Source: Agriterribacter humi (lineage in GTDB: Bacteria; Bacteroidota; Bacteroidia; Chitinophagales; Chitinophagaceae). From it: a DNA stretch of 64,000 bases. This document shows positions 28,128-37,482 of this stretch, piece after piece. The stretch lies in NCBI RefSeq assembly GCF_009192765.1, contig NZ_VOHQ01000018.1:39541-103540 (forward strand), read 5' to 3'. Numbering within the stretch: position 1 is the first letter of the stretch; each line of letters begins with the position of its first letter. The notes beneath the pieces are model-generated. The model did no database searches. It saw only the letters and a program-made list of their open reading frames with translations, and had not been told where the DNA came from. Position numbers and translations under genes: made by a program.

Positions 28128-29462
28128 ATGCATTTATCCTTATGGGGTGAAGCCAAAAGCACCCTGCGTTTATCGTTTCCTATAATACTGGGCGAATTGG
28201 CCCAGATGGCGCTGCATATTATTGATACGGCGATGGTAGGTGCGCTGGGATATAAGCAACTGGCTGCAGGCGCGCTGGTATTAGCCGTTCTGAATATTCC
28301 CTTTGTAATAGGCATTGGCATGACCATCTCCGTTTCGCAATTGGTATCCATGTCGCACGGGCGTAAAGACGGACAAAAAGTATCGCATTATTTTTATAAC
28401 GGGTTCTGGCTATGCGCTGCAACGGCAGTTGTTATTTCCTTATTTCTTGTGCTTGGTAAGAATATCCTCTTTCACTTAAAACAAGACCCTGAAGTAGCCG
28501 CACTGGCTGTTCCTTTTTTGGAGCTGATGGGGTGGAGTGTTATTCCCATGTTACTTTTTATGTCGCTCAAGCAATTTAGCGATGGATTGGAGAAAACACG
28601 TACCGCAATGATCATTTCACTTGTTGCATTACCCGTAAATATATTCATCAACTGGCTGCTGATCTTCGGCAACTGGGGTTTTCCCCGGCTCGAATTACCT
28701 GGCGCCGGCTGGGGCACACTTATCACCCGTTCGCTGATGTTTCTTGCACTTGGCGCTGTTATTTTATGGCACCCGCTTTTTCGCCGTTATATCATCGTAA
28801 GAAAAAAACAGTGGAAGATCCGCCTAAAAACGATCAGAGAATTATTACATATCGGCGTGCCCAGCAGTTTACAGGTAGGCATGGAAGGTGGTGCATTTGC
28901 CATATCGGGTATAATTATTGGAACCATTGACGCTACATCCCAGGCAGCCCACCAGATAGCGCTAAGCTGCGCTTCATTTACCTTTATGGTATCTATGGGA
29001 CTTGCACAAGGCAGCTCAATAAGAGTAAGCAACGCGTATGGCAGGCGCAACAGATTGAAAATAATTTCAATCGGCAAAAGCACATTGATCACTGCTTTGC
29101 TGTATGGCGTATGCTGCGCCGTTATCTTTATTGTATTCCGCAATTTATTACCTGTAGCATTTAATGAAAACGCAAACGTTATTCAAATGGCATCATTACT
29201 GCTGATTTATGCAGCGGTATTCCAGATATCCGATGCCACCCAGGCTATAGCGGCGGGTTTGTTGCGCGGCATTAAAGATGTTAAAGTACCTACCCTGCTC
29301 ATTGGCGTCGCATATTGGATTGTGGGTATCCCTGTGGGATATGTACTGGCTTTTAATGGAAAACTGGGCGCTACAGGTATTTGGATTGGGTTCATCGTGG
29401 GACTCTCCTGCTCCAGCATATTTTTATGTTACCGCTTTTTAAGAATGGCAAAGAAGGTTTAA
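28128..29462 (+). CDS. MATE-family multidrug/toxin efflux transporter
   Basis: The 444 residues form twelve predicted membrane helices in two homologous halves. LGELAQMALHIIDTAMVGALG is the N-terminal MATE signature, and ILIGTIDATSQAAHQIALSC-like text starts the second half. NorM/DinF-type transporters expel cationic compounds using a Na+ or H+ gradient. Length and topology are complete. The sequence CATCTTTG lies shortly upstream and may be its promoter. Confidence 0.94.
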   Translation: MHLSLWGEAKSTLRLSFPIILGELAQMALHIIDTAMVGALGYKQLAAGALVLAVLNIPFVIGIGMTISVSQLVSMSHGRKDGQKVSHYFYNGFWLCAATAVVISLFLVLGKNILFHLKQDPEVAALAVPFLELMGWSVIPMLLFMSLKQFSDGLEKTRTAMIISLVALPVNIFINWLLIFGNWGFPRLELPGAGWGTLITRSLMFLALGAVILWHPLFRRYIIVRKKQWKIRLKTIRELLHIGVPSSLQVGMEGGAFAISGIIIGTIDATSQAAHQIALSCASFTFMVSMGLAQGSSIRVSNAYGRRNRLKIISIGKSTLITALLYGVCCAVIFIVFRNLLPVAFNENANVIQMASLLLIYAAVFQISDATQAIAAGLLRGIKDVKVPTLLIGVAYWIVGIPVGYVLAFNGKLGATGIWIGFIVGLSCSSIFLCYRFLRMAKKV

Positions 29463-29582
29463 TGGAGTGCCTGGCATGATAGTAGGTTGTGGGTTGTTTT
29501 ATATTTATTTAAAGCTTAGCCACATTTGCTAAAAATCTGTATCTTCCTTTTTACGATTGTTTACCTTATAACCAGTGTTAGC

Positions 29583-30467
29583 ATGAACCCCGGTATTATT
29601 TCAACTGCATTATTACCCCTTGCGTTGGCCATCATTATGTTCGGGCTTGGCCTTTCTCTGAAGCTCACCGATTTTAAGCAGATATTTTTGTATCCCAAAG
29701 CCATGATCACCGGATCATTTACACAATTGGTATTATTGCCTGTTTTAGGATTTATTATTGCGGCGTTATTATTGAAAAACAGCCCGGAACTGGCAATTGG
29801 GCTCATCATTCTTGCGATGTGCCCGGGCGGGCCTACTTCCAACCTGCTTACCCACCTGGCCAATGGCGATACGGCGTTGTGCATTTCCTTAACCGCCATC
29901 TCAAGTATTGTAAAAATATTCACCATTCCCCTTATGGTTAATATTGCCATAGGGCATTATATGGGTATTGCTTCTGAATTTCATCTTGATGTGCTGAGCT
30001 CAATCCTTAAAATAGTGACCATTACTATTGTTCCCGCAGCTATTGGCATGGTAGTAAAGGCTTTGGCGCCCGGCTTTTCTCAAAAAGCGCAAAAACCGGT
30101 AAAGATCATGTCGGCCATTTTTTTGGTGCTTGTTATTTTCGCTGCCATCTACCAGGAAAGAGGAAGCATTGTACAATCCATGGTACTTGCGGGGCCGGCA
30201 GCACTGCTGCTGAACTTATCGGGTATGCTTCTGGGTTACTATATACCCAAACTGTTCAACCTGCCTTTGCCGCAACAAATCACCATCAGTATCGAAACCA
30301 GTATTCAAAATGGCACTTTAGCCATTGCAATTGCCAGCAGTCCGCTTATGCTGGGCAATGCAACCATGGCCATTCCGGCTGTGGTATATAGCTTAATCAT
30401 GTTTATTACAGCAGGATTATTCATTTCACTTGTTAACCGGAGAAAAGCGAAACCGGTAACGGCGTAG
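29583..30467 (+). CDS. Bile acid:sodium symporter (BASS) family transporter
   Basis: From the ATG at 29583 the product has 294 residues (MNPGIISTALLPLALAIIMF), the usual N-terminus of this family; a TTG 57 bases upstream would add a non-typical extension. The conserved GLGLSLKLTDF, MCPGGPTSNLLTHLANGD and TSIQNGTLAIAIASS segments carry the sodium-binding residues of the PF01758 fold. Substrates in bacteria are mostly organic anions; the actual one is unknown. It faces the TauE gene with a 44-base gap. Confidence 0.92.
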   Translation: MNPGIISTALLPLALAIIMFGLGLSLKLTDFKQIFLYPKAMITGSFTQLVLLPVLGFIIAALLLKNSPELAIGLIILAMCPGGPTSNLLTHLANGDTALCISLTAISSIVKIFTIPLMVNIAIGHYMGIASEFHLDVLSSILKIVTITIVPAAIGMVVKALAPGFSQKAQKPVKIMSAIFLVLVIFAAIYQERGSIVQSMVLAGPAALLLNLSGMLLGYYIPKLFNLPLPQQITISIETSIQNGTLAIAIASSPLMLGNATMAIPAVVYSLIMFITAGLFISLVNRRKAKPVTA

Positions 30468-30511
30468 CTAAAATAAGCGGAATATATCCCCTGATGTACG
30501 GAGCCCGGGTT

Positions 30512-31384
30512 TTAGGACATTATTCCCCATAATAACCTTAGTGCTACCAGCGCAAGACAAAGGGCCAATGCTTTTACGATAACCGTTCCTTTTATTTTAT
30601 GAGAAAGCCAGGCGCCCAACTGAGCACCTGCTACCACGCCAACGCATAGCCATATTACCATGCGTAATATATAGGGATCGTTATAGTTTCCCTGCGAGGC
30701 ATGTACGATTACGCTAACGGTAGCCATAACCGCAAGAATAAAATGCGAAGTAGCTGTAGCAATATATACGGGAAAGCGGAGCAAATGCACCATTGCCGGC
30801 ACGTGAATAATGCCGCCGCCAATACCCAGCAAAGGTGAAAGATAGCCTGTTATCACGCTTATGGCAGCGCCGGTATAGGCATTATACGTATACCGGTATG
30901 TGGTGTTTTTATTGTCTGTAAGCACATTAAACCGTTGTCCTTTGCTATTGCCGGTGCGCTCATTCTGCGAATAACCGGGGTCTCCTTTTTTAAACAAAAG
31001 AAAGGCAGACAGTGAGAGTAGCAGAATACCGAAAATGATATTGAAAACTGAATACGGAATATATTTTGTGGTGTACACCCCAAGTATAGAGCCGGGAACA
31101 GTAAATAGAGCGAACAATATGCCCGCCCTGTAATCAATGCGGCCAGAGCGGCTGTACGCTACAGAACCCGAAACGGCATTAGCGGCCACAATAACAATAG
31201 ATACAGCAGTAACAATTTCGGGTGAGAACTGCGGGTGAGTTAATAATAATAAGGGCACAAGAATAAAACCTCCCCCCGCTCCTATTAATGTACCAATCGT
31301 GCCAATAACAAAACCTGTTAACAACAATACAGAAATACTATCAAAAATCATCGGGTGAACTATGCGGGGAATTATGGATATCAT
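30512..31384 (-). CDS. Sulfite exporter TauE/SafE family membrane protein
   Basis: The eight-helix protein (290 residues) has the two repeated glycine motifs of the family: GTLIGAGGGFILVPLLL near the N-terminus and SPLLGIGGGIIHVPAMV in the second half. Members export sulfite, sulfoacetate or other organosulfur anions, but many annotated members have no known substrate. The middle of the protein has a hydrophilic loop (about 135-165). ATGs at 31384 and 31351 are both possible. It is not in an obvious operon. Confidence 0.92.
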   Translation of the reverse strand: MISIIPRIVHPMIFDSISVLLLTGFVIGTIGTLIGAGGGFILVPLLLLTHPQFSPEIVTAVSIVIVAANAVSGSVAYSRSGRIDYRAGILFALFTVPGSILGVYTTKYIPYSVFNIIFGILLLSLSAFLLFKKGDPGYSQNERTGNSKGQRFNVLTDNKNTTYRYTYNAYTGAAISVITGYLSPLLGIGGGIIHVPAMVHLLRFPVYIATATSHFILAVMATVSVIVHASQGNYNDPYILRMVIWLCVGVVAGAQLGAWLSHKIKGTVIVKALALCLALVALRLLWGIMS

Positions 31385-31465
31385 TCCAAAGATAAAAGTA
31401 TCCGCTGTAAAAAATGCTTGTCAACCTGTTGTAAAGATTGGCAACCATTTAAACCTGTTTTAAAA

Positions 31466-31759
31466 TTATGCAGAACCAGGCTTTGCTTTCGGTTTAATCC
31501 TTTTCCGTTCCGGCGATTTTGAAGCAGTTTTGCTATTGTCCGGATGTTTTGCTTTGCTAACTGGTTTTGTTTTAGGTTCTTTTATTTTCTTAGCCGCTTT
31601 AACAATATCATCAGCAAGCACATTGCTCATCTTTCTTATCCGTTTAAAAAATTTTTTGGCATCTATTTCACCCCTTATATCTTCAAGAGCGGTTTCAATT
31701 TTTTTGGACACCTTATCACGGAATTCTTTTTTTGATATTTTTTTATCGGTCATAGGCAT
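31466..31759 (-). CDS. Small lysine-rich protein of unknown function
   Basis: The 97-residue product has a short predicted helical part (KKEFRDKVSKKIETALEDIR, then KKFFKRIRKMSNVLADDI) and a tail rich in Lys, Pro, Ser and Ala (from about residue 60) that resembles the disordered C-terminus of histone H1 or HU-like DNA-binding proteins. No named family is recognised. Binding to nucleic acid is plausible from composition only. It stands between the TauE gene and an epimerase-like gene on the same strand. Confidence 0.65.
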   Translation of the reverse strand: MPMTDKKISKKEFRDKVSKKIETALEDIRGEIDAKKFFKRIRKMSNVLADDIVKAAKKIKEPKTKPVSKAKHPDNSKTASKSPERKRIKPKAKPGSA

Positions 31760-31815
31760 TATTCATTTAATAACTCAAATATAATAGTAGCGTAACATTT
31801 CCAATGTTAAGTTTT

Positions 31816-32769
31816 TCATTTAAGGAGATTTTCATTTCTTTCCTGCCATTCCAGTGCCTCCTGAATAGCGGCAATGGAACTGTACCGGGGCTTATACTGC
31901 AAAAGGCGCCGGGCTTTTTCAATACTGCAGCAGGGACTATGAATGAGATGATCCCAGGTAATTTGGGCGTCTTCATCAGATACATATTCCTTCCATGTTT
32001 GCCAGTCCAAAAATTTCAGATTCGCAGGTTTATCTAACCATTCAGCTATTGTTTCGGCGTAGCCCCGCATACTCATGGCTTTGGCGGAAACGATATTGAA
32101 ACTTTCTCCCTTAGCCGCCGAAGCATGACTGATCGCCAGCTCAAAAGCCTGCGCCACATCGTCAGCATGCACATGATGCAGCGTTTCCATGCCCAGGTTA
32201 GGCAGTAGCACTTGTTCGCCATTGGCTAATTTTTTGAAGACCTCCGGGTTGAGATTACCTGCCGGGTTAACTGGTTTCCATCCCGGACCAACAATATGAC
32301 CGGGATGAAGTATGGTTGCGGGAAAACCATTTTGCTTAGATTCCCCCAAAAGATATGCTTCTGCATCGGCTTTGTTCTTTCCGTATTCACTTAAAGGTTT
32401 GCGTGGCTGGTCTTCTTCAGTAGGTATCATTACGCTGCGGCCATATACCCATATGGTGCCGCAAAAAAGATACTGCCTGATGCTGCCCTCCAAAGCATTT
32501 ACCATTTGCGCCGCACTTTTCCTGTTGAAACAAATCATATCAATGACAATATCAGGATCCATTTCGGCTATCCTTTTACCAAAGACATCTTGCTGCCCGG
32601 GAGCATTGCGATCCATTTTTACTTCCTTAACCGCATGCCAGGCTGCGTTTTGTATATAGGGCCTGCGTTCGTTGCGTGAAACGGAAATGACATGATGACC
32701 CGCGTTTACAAGCCGTGGCGCCAGAAATGTGCCTACATGGCCGGTACCGCCAATAATAATGATGCGCAT
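31816..32769 (-). CDS. NAD-dependent epimerase/dehydratase family protein
   Basis: The Rossmann motif IIIIGGTGHVGTFLAPRL starts the protein, DMICFNRKSAAQMVNAL is the third strand and helix, and a Tyr-x-x-x-Lys pair is seen in SEYGKNKADAEAYL. ILHPGHIVGPGW and HHVHADDVAQAFELA are later SDR-extended landmarks. At 317 residues it is of normal length. It probably acts on a nucleotide sugar or related substrate; none can be assigned. A gap with a hairpin repeat separates it from the next SDR gene. Confidence 0.9.
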   Translation of the reverse strand: MRIIIIGGTGHVGTFLAPRLVNAGHHVISVSRNERRPYIQNAAWHAVKEVKMDRNAPGQQDVFGKRIAEMDPDIVIDMICFNRKSAAQMVNALEGSIRQYLFCGTIWVYGRSVMIPTEEDQPRKPLSEYGKNKADAEAYLLGESKQNGFPATILHPGHIVGPGWKPVNPAGNLNPEVFKKLANGEQVLLPNLGMETLHHVHADDVAQAFELAISHASAAKGESFNIVSAKAMSMRGYAETIAEWLDKPANLKFLDWQTWKEYVSDEDAQITWDHLIHSPCCSIEKARRLLQYKPRYSSIAAIQEALEWQERNENLLK

Positions 32770-32842
32770 GTTTAAAAATTCAGCAAATGATGAATGCTGT
32801 TGTAGTTAGCGGCTGTCAGTAATCAGCGATCGGTGGCCGATT

Positions 32843-32890
32843 GTTGCAGGTTTCAGGGGTATCTCCCTGTAACATGCAACCTGAAACCTT
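32843..32890. repeat. Copy 1 of a 32-base dispersed repeat forming a hairpin
   Basis: The first 32 bases of this stretch differ at only two positions from the reverse complement of 61211-61242. Within this copy the bases from 32843 can pair with those ending near 32880 (about 14 of 16 positions). It lies between two genes on the minus strand and would form a stem in either transcript. Confidence 0.6.
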
Positions 32891-33729
32891 TATTCGCCTT
32901 CAGGGTAATCCGCTCCTTTGGTAACGTTCTCCCAATCATCAAAATCGCGTTGCAATGCGGCCAGTTTATTTTTTGCGTTCCTTAAGGCAGCGGAACCCAG
33001 CAATAATAGTAAAGGTGGATTTTCAGATTCCACAACATTTACAATCGCTTTTGCGGCACGCACGGGATCGCCTTTCTGGCTGCCACTATAACCACGCACT
33101 GTATTTTTATTTGCACCCGCCGTGGGCGCATAATCGTCAATAGTTAAGGCGCTGTCTTTTGCTGATCTGCCCGCCCAGTCGGTACGGAAGCCGCTGGGAG
33201 CAACAGTGGTTATTTTGATGCCAAGATGAGCCGTTTCTTTGGCTAAAGCTTCAGAATAGGCAGTAACGGCAAATTTGGTAGCGTTATAAAAACCAAGCGC
33301 CGGAAATGCAACCAATCCCCCGACAGATGATATATTAATGATATGACCACTGCGCTGTTTGCGCATAACCGGCAGTATTGCTTTAGTAACATGCGCCAGT
33401 CCCCAAAAATTGATCTCAAACATGCGGCGCACTTCCTCTTCCTCACTTTCTTCTATCGCCCCAAAATAACCGATGCCGGCATTGTTAACCAGCACATCAA
33501 TACGGTTAAACTTTTGCAATGCCTGGGTTACAACTGCATTGATATCGGATTGCTTTGTTACATCCAATGGCAAAGCGATAGCCGTACCGGGATAAGGAGC
33601 TACTATATCAATTACATCATCTGTATTGCGGGAAGTCACTACGGCTTTGTATCCCTGTTTCAATACCAATTTGGCCAATTCGCGCCCAAAGCCTGTGGAA
33701 CAGCCCGTTATTAACCATACTTTATCCAT
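32890..33729 (-). CDS. SDR family oxidoreductase
   Basis: A classical short-chain dehydrogenase of 279 residues: cofactor motif WLITGCSTGFGRELA, NNAGIGYFGAIEE, catalytic Ser in ISSVGGLVAFPALG and the catalytic pair in YNATKFAVTAYSEA. The GCSTGFG variant is typical of the retinol-dehydrogenase-like SDR subgroup common in bacteria. Oxidizes or reduces an alcohol or ketone using NAD(P); the substrate is unknown. It is divergent from the ThuA gene. Confidence 0.93.
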   Translation of the reverse strand: MDKVWLITGCSTGFGRELAKLVLKQGYKAVVTSRNTDDVIDIVAPYPGTAIALPLDVTKQSDINAVVTQALQKFNRIDVLVNNAGIGYFGAIEESEEEEVRRMFEINFWGLAHVTKAILPVMRKQRSGHIINISSVGGLVAFPALGFYNATKFAVTAYSEALAKETAHLGIKITTVAPSGFRTDWAGRSAKDSALTIDDYAPTAGANKNTVRGYSGSQKGDPVRAAKAIVNVVESENPPLLLLLGSAALRNAKNKLAALQRDFDDWENVTKGADYPEGE

Positions 33730-33793
33730 TTAATTTTATTTTTAAATATATTTTTGAGCAGCAGGAAATAGGTGTACTCCATTAAATATACGA

Positions 33794-34624
33794 ATGAAAG
33801 CTATTGTAATTTATGTCTTTTGCTTTTTTACACTCTTTCGCGGCAATGCACAAAGCAGCAAACCGGAGTTTAAAGTAATTGCTTTTTACACGGCCAAAAA
33901 CGACAAGGCACATATCAGTTTTGTGCATGAGGCCAACAGGTGGTTTCCGCAAATAGGCGCCCGTTATAATTTTGTGTATGATTCCACCAACAACTGGAAT
34001 AACCTGAACACCAAATTCCTTTCCCAATACCAGGTAGTGCTTTTTTTAGACACCCGGCCTGAGACTACCGGACAAAGAAATGCTTTCAAAAAATATATGG
34101 ACAATGGCGGAGCCTGGATGGGATTCCACTTTGCAGGTTTCGCACTTACTCCTTCGGATTTTCCACAGAACTGGAACTGGTATCACAATGAATTTATAGG
34201 GGCGGGACAATACAAAGGAAATACCTGGAGACCAACATCTGCTATTTTACGCGTTGAGGATTCAACTCATCCTGCCACGAGGCATTTACCGCAAACATTT
34301 ACATCTTCTCCCAATGAATGGTATAGCTGGGAAAAAGATCTGCGGCAAAACCCGGACATCAAAATTTTACTATCCGTTGACTCATCAAGTTTCCCGCTCG
34401 GCACAGGGCCTAAACCACATGAAATATGGCACAGTGGCTACTATCCGGCAGTGTGGACGAATACAAAATACAAAATGCTGTATATCAATATGGGGCATAA
34501 CGATATTGATTATGAACATAAAACCAATAAAGAATTGTCCTTCCAGTTTAATAATCCGGTTCAAAATAAACTGATTACTGACGGATTGTTATGGCTGGGA
34601 CAAACAACGAACTATAAACCATAA
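33794..34624 (+). CDS. Secreted ThuA-domain protein
   Basis: A 19-residue signal peptide ending GNAQ is followed by a ThuA-like fold (PF06283): FKVIAFYTAKNDKAHISFVH, the middle segment VVLFLDTRPETTGQRNAFK, and GGAWMGFHFAGFA, which is the conserved Gly-Gly-x-x-x-Gly-x-H motif. ThuA was named from trehalose utilization; the fold is a class I amidotransferase-like Rossmann domain without a proven reaction. In Bacteroidota such proteins are often found with sugar-oxidizing enzymes. It ends four bases before the convergent subtilisin gene. Confidence 0.9.
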   Translation: MKAIVIYVFCFFTLFRGNAQSSKPEFKVIAFYTAKNDKAHISFVHEANRWFPQIGARYNFVYDSTNNWNNLNTKFLSQYQVVLFLDTRPETTGQRNAFKKYMDNGGAWMGFHFAGFALTPSDFPQNWNWYHNEFIGAGQYKGNTWRPTSAILRVEDSTHPATRHLPQTFTSSPNEWYSWEKDLRQNPDIKILLSVDSSSFPLGTGPKPHEIWHSGYYPAVWTNTKYKMLYINMGHNDIDYEHKTNKELSFQFNNPVQNKLITDGLLWLGQTTNYKP

Positions 34625-34628
34625 ACGA

Positions 34629-36128
34629 CTATTTAACTGCTTTTTCCGCATTGATTTGCCCGTTACCAAAATAGCCATCTTTGCCATGGGCGCCCAGATC
34701 TGTAGAAGCGTTTTTTAATACCTGGTCAATCATTTCCGGCGAAGCACGTTTCCCATATTTTCCATATAATAAAGCGGCAACAGCACTGACGTGCGGTGCA
34801 GCCATACTTGTTCCGGCAGCCCATGAATAAAAGAGCTCATTAGTAGTTTCATCAATGCCGCCAATATTAAATATAAAATCGAACACAAACTCATAGTTTA
34901 CCACAAACCCCACTTGTACTACCTGCGTATTTAATGGATTGCTGTAATTGCCACCCGGTGCACCATATGCGATGAATTTTTTGCCTGAATTGGTAAAAAT
35001 AGAAGGCAGATACAAAGAAGTATCCTGGTTTATACCCCATCCCAATGGACCGTTGGCAGCAATGGCTAATACTCCCTTACACGCTGCGGGGTAAGTAATA
35101 AAATCCTTCTCAAAGTCGTAGTTATAAGCATCGTTGCCTGCTGCCGCAATTACTGTAACATCCTTTTTGTTGGCGAATTTAACCGCCCTGTTCATTGCTG
35201 TAACCAATTCTTTTATATCCCTGCCGTACTGCACTATTAAATCGTCTGATGGATCATCCGGCGTACCATTATCATCCATATATGTTCTACGGGGCAATTC
35301 TCCGCCAAGGCTCATATTAATAACATGGGCGCCATTAACAGCCGCATAATAGATGCCATTTATTATCGCGCTGAATGTTCCGTCTCCTTCATCGTTTAAT
35401 ACTTTTATCAAAATGAGTTTTGCCTGCGGGGCTACGCCAACCACACCTTCATCATCATTCAACGCAGCAATGGTGCCTGCAACATGTGTTCCATGGCTAA
35501 AACCTTCTGTTCCATGATACTGTATCTCTTCTCCATCAACAAAATTATGTGAGAGCATAATATTGGGCATTATTTCCGGATCGTTCAGCAAAAAGCCACC
35601 ATCCAGCACAGCTACTCTTGCGCCGCTACCCTGGAATCCTTTAGCCCATGCCTGCTCTGCATGCACGGAATTCAATCCCCATTGTAAAAAACGTAAAGGA
35701 TTATTATTTACTATAGGCGGTGGAGTGGCATTCTTTCTGTACGATGCTCCTGCTGCTGTTATTTCCCTTTTGCTAATTCTATGTATTTTTTCCGGCAGTC
35801 TCCAGTTCAATACAACATCCACCACTACCGATTCAATACCTGCAACCCGGCGGGCCTTTTCGGGAAAGGATGGGTCGGGTGTTTGTACTTCTATTAGTCC
35901 TAATTCATTATTGCTATTCTTTAATACAAATCTTCTTACACCCAGCTTGCTTAATTCTGCGGCTATATTTTGTGTATTAATACCTTCTTTTACAACAATA
36001 ATAAATCCACGGTCCTGGTTGGGAATGTGCAGCGTTCCACTGTTTTCAAATCTTGCATTCATATCTTTTGTGCAGGAAGTGTAAAGGATACCAATGCATA
36101 AGGCGAATAAGCATAGATTGTTTCTCAT
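34629..36128 (-). CDS. Subtilisin-like S8 serine peptidase lipoprotein
   Basis: The 499-residue protein starts with a signal peptide and lipobox YTSC, so it is probably anchored at the cell surface or periplasm. An inhibitor-I9-like prodomain spans about 40-110. The catalytic triad reads Asp176 (VAVLDGGF), His212 (SHGTHVAGT) and Ser441 (AGTSMAAPHV). The conserved Asn of the oxyanion hole lies in IAAAGNDAYN. It should cut proteins with broad specificity outside the inner membrane. It converges on the ThuA gene with no room for a terminator. Confidence 0.95.
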   Translation of the reverse strand: MRNNLCLFALCIGILYTSCTKDMNARFENSGTLHIPNQDRGFIIVVKEGINTQNIAAELSKLGVRRFVLKNSNNELGLIEVQTPDPSFPEKARRVAGIESVVVDVVLNWRLPEKIHRISKREITAAGASYRKNATPPPIVNNNPLRFLQWGLNSVHAEQAWAKGFQGSGARVAVLDGGFLLNDPEIMPNIMLSHNFVDGEEIQYHGTEGFSHGTHVAGTIAALNDDEGVVGVAPQAKLILIKVLNDEGDGTFSAIINGIYYAAVNGAHVINMSLGGELPRRTYMDDNGTPDDPSDDLIVQYGRDIKELVTAMNRAVKFANKKDVTVIAAAGNDAYNYDFEKDFITYPAACKGVLAIAANGPLGWGINQDTSLYLPSIFTNSGKKFIAYGAPGGNYSNPLNTQVVQVGFVVNYEFVFDFIFNIGGIDETTNELFYSWAAGTSMAAPHVSAVAALLYGKYGKRASPEMIDQVLKNASTDLGAHGKDGYFGNGQINAEKAVK

Positions 36129-36278
36129 GGCAATAAGTTTAAATTTTTAGAAAATAAAACGGGATATTGAGGATGGAGATCTGTACTTACACAGGGGAGG
36201 AATGAAATGACCAACAAATCTTGCAAAATAATATTACATTATCAAGGAAGTATATAAATATATTTTCCTTATCCCGTT

Positions 36279-36286
36279 TACATTTG
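36279..36286 (+). promoter_or_regulatory. -7 promoter element ahead of the VOC gene
   Basis: TACATTTG fits the Bacteroidota TAnnTTTG consensus and lies 18 bases before the ATG at 36305. No clear TTG at the -33 position is seen. Confidence 0.45.
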
Positions 36287-36304
36287 TGCATAAACGCATT
36301 CATT

Positions 36305-36796
36305 ATGGGTACAGATTATATTATTCCCGCACAAACGAGAATCGGGCATGTACATTTAAAAGTATCGGATATTGAAAAGTCGCTGGCGTTTTACCGCGAT
36401 TTGCTTGGGTTTGAAGTAACCACCATGTATGGCAGCCAGGCCGCATTTATATCTGCCGGAGGCTATCATCATCATATTGGTTTAAATACCTGGCATAGTA
36501 AGGGAGCGCCACAGGCGCCAGTGTATGGTGTTGGTCTGTACCATACAGCCATTGTTTACCCCACACGTAAAGATCTTGCGGTCATTTTTGAACGCCTGCG
36601 AAAGGCAAAATATCCATTAACAGGGGCAAGCGATCATGGGGTATCAGAAGCATTGTATTTAGATGACCCTGATGGTAATGGCGTGGAGTTGTATTGGGAC
36701 AGGCCAAAGGAATTTTGGCCGTCTAAAACTGATGGATCATTGGATATGTATACAAAAGCGCTTGACCTTGACGATCTTTTAAAAACATTAGACTGA
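36305..36796 (+). CDS. VOC family protein (glyoxalase/extradiol-dioxygenase-like)
   Basis: The ATG at 36305 gives 163 residues; a longer frame upstream lies before the promoter box. The VOC fold starts with IGHVHLKVSDIEKSLAFYRD (a possible metal His), then HHHIGLNTW, and closes with LYLDDPDGNGVELYW, which holds a Glu ligand. The Y-H-H-H stretch and VGLYHTAIVY supply other metal-site candidates. Such proteins are often catechol-2,3-dioxygenase-like but can be many other lyases. It is a single gene. Confidence 0.9.
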   Translation: MGTDYIIPAQTRIGHVHLKVSDIEKSLAFYRDLLGFEVTTMYGSQAAFISAGGYHHHIGLNTWHSKGAPQAPVYGVGLYHTAIVYPTRKDLAVIFERLRKAKYPLTGASDHGVSEALYLDDPDGNGVELYWDRPKEFWPSKTDGSLDMYTKALDLDDLLKTLD

Positions 36797-36878
36797 CAGG
36801 TAATATTGATTTTTCGTATTTATAATCAGGATTTACCCGTAAACTGGTTATTTTCGCGACAAACAAACTCATGTTGTT

Positions 36879-37301
36879 ATGTACACAGGAATAAAACATT
36901 TTCATTCGGGACTGGCTTATTTGTTACTGGCAGGATTGGTTATAGCGATTATTTATGCAATCGCATCACGCAAAAAAAGCTTTACCGCCGGAAGCCGTAA
37001 AATAGCTTTAATTGGATTGATATGTGCTCACCTTCAGTTCCTGTTGGGAATAGTGCTTTATTTTCTGTCGCCATTGGGTGCTTCCAATTTTTCGGGAGAT
37101 GCAATGAAAGAGAAAGTGTCAAGATTGTATATAATAGAACATCCTTTAATGATGCTTATTGCCGTTGTATTGGTTACCATTGGCTATTCCAGGGCTAAAA
37201 AGCTAAGCAGCAACACCAAGAAATACAATAGTATTATCCTTTTTTACAGTATTGCTTTGATTTTAATGCTGAGCGTTATTCCGTGGAATGTATGGCCATA
37301 A
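36879..37301 (+). CDS. Four-helix membrane protein of unknown function (cytochrome b561-like text)
   Basis: This 140-residue protein has four predicted membrane helices (about 10-28, 42-62, 87-103 and 120-137). The histidines in KHFHSGLAYLLL, CAHLQFLLG and IEHPLMML lie at positions where small b-type cytochromes carry heme ligands, so a redox role is possible, but no firm family is recognised. Similar proteins occur widely in Bacteroidota. A stem-loop follows at 37384-37434. Confidence 0.65.
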   Translation: MYTGIKHFHSGLAYLLLAGLVIAIIYAIASRKKSFTAGSRKIALIGLICAHLQFLLGIVLYFLSPLGASNFSGDAMKEKVSRLYIIEHPLMMLIAVVLVTIGYSRAKKLSSNTKKYNSIILFYSIALILMLSVIPWNVWP

Positions 37302-37383
37302 ATCCACAGATTTTATAACCCGCAGTACTTTTAGATATCAGCGCTGTATTATTAAGTATTTTACCCTTTGGGAATTTACAATA

Positions 37384-37434
37384 AGCCGGCTACTGCCTTG
37401 TCTTAATAAATGGCAGCACCTGTGATGGCCGGCT
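37384..37434 (+). terminator. Stem-loop, probable terminator of the four-helix protein gene
   Basis: AGCCGGC at 37384-37390 pairs with GCCGGCT at 37428-37434; an inner pair CTGCC/GGCAG (37393-37397 with 37412-37416) extends the structure. It is followed by ATTTCC, so the T tract is weak. It lies 83 bases after the stop. Confidence 0.45.
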
Positions 37435-37474
37435 ATTTCCTTGCCCGAAAAGCGATTAAATCGTAAATAAAACG

Positions 37475-37482
37475 TATCTTTG
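37475..37482 (+). promoter_or_regulatory. -7 promoter element (TATCTTTG) with long downstream gap
   Basis: An exact match to the preferred TAtcTTTG box. No TTG is placed at the ideal distance; the nearest is 31 bases upstream. The next recognised gene begins 283 bases later. Confidence 0.45.
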
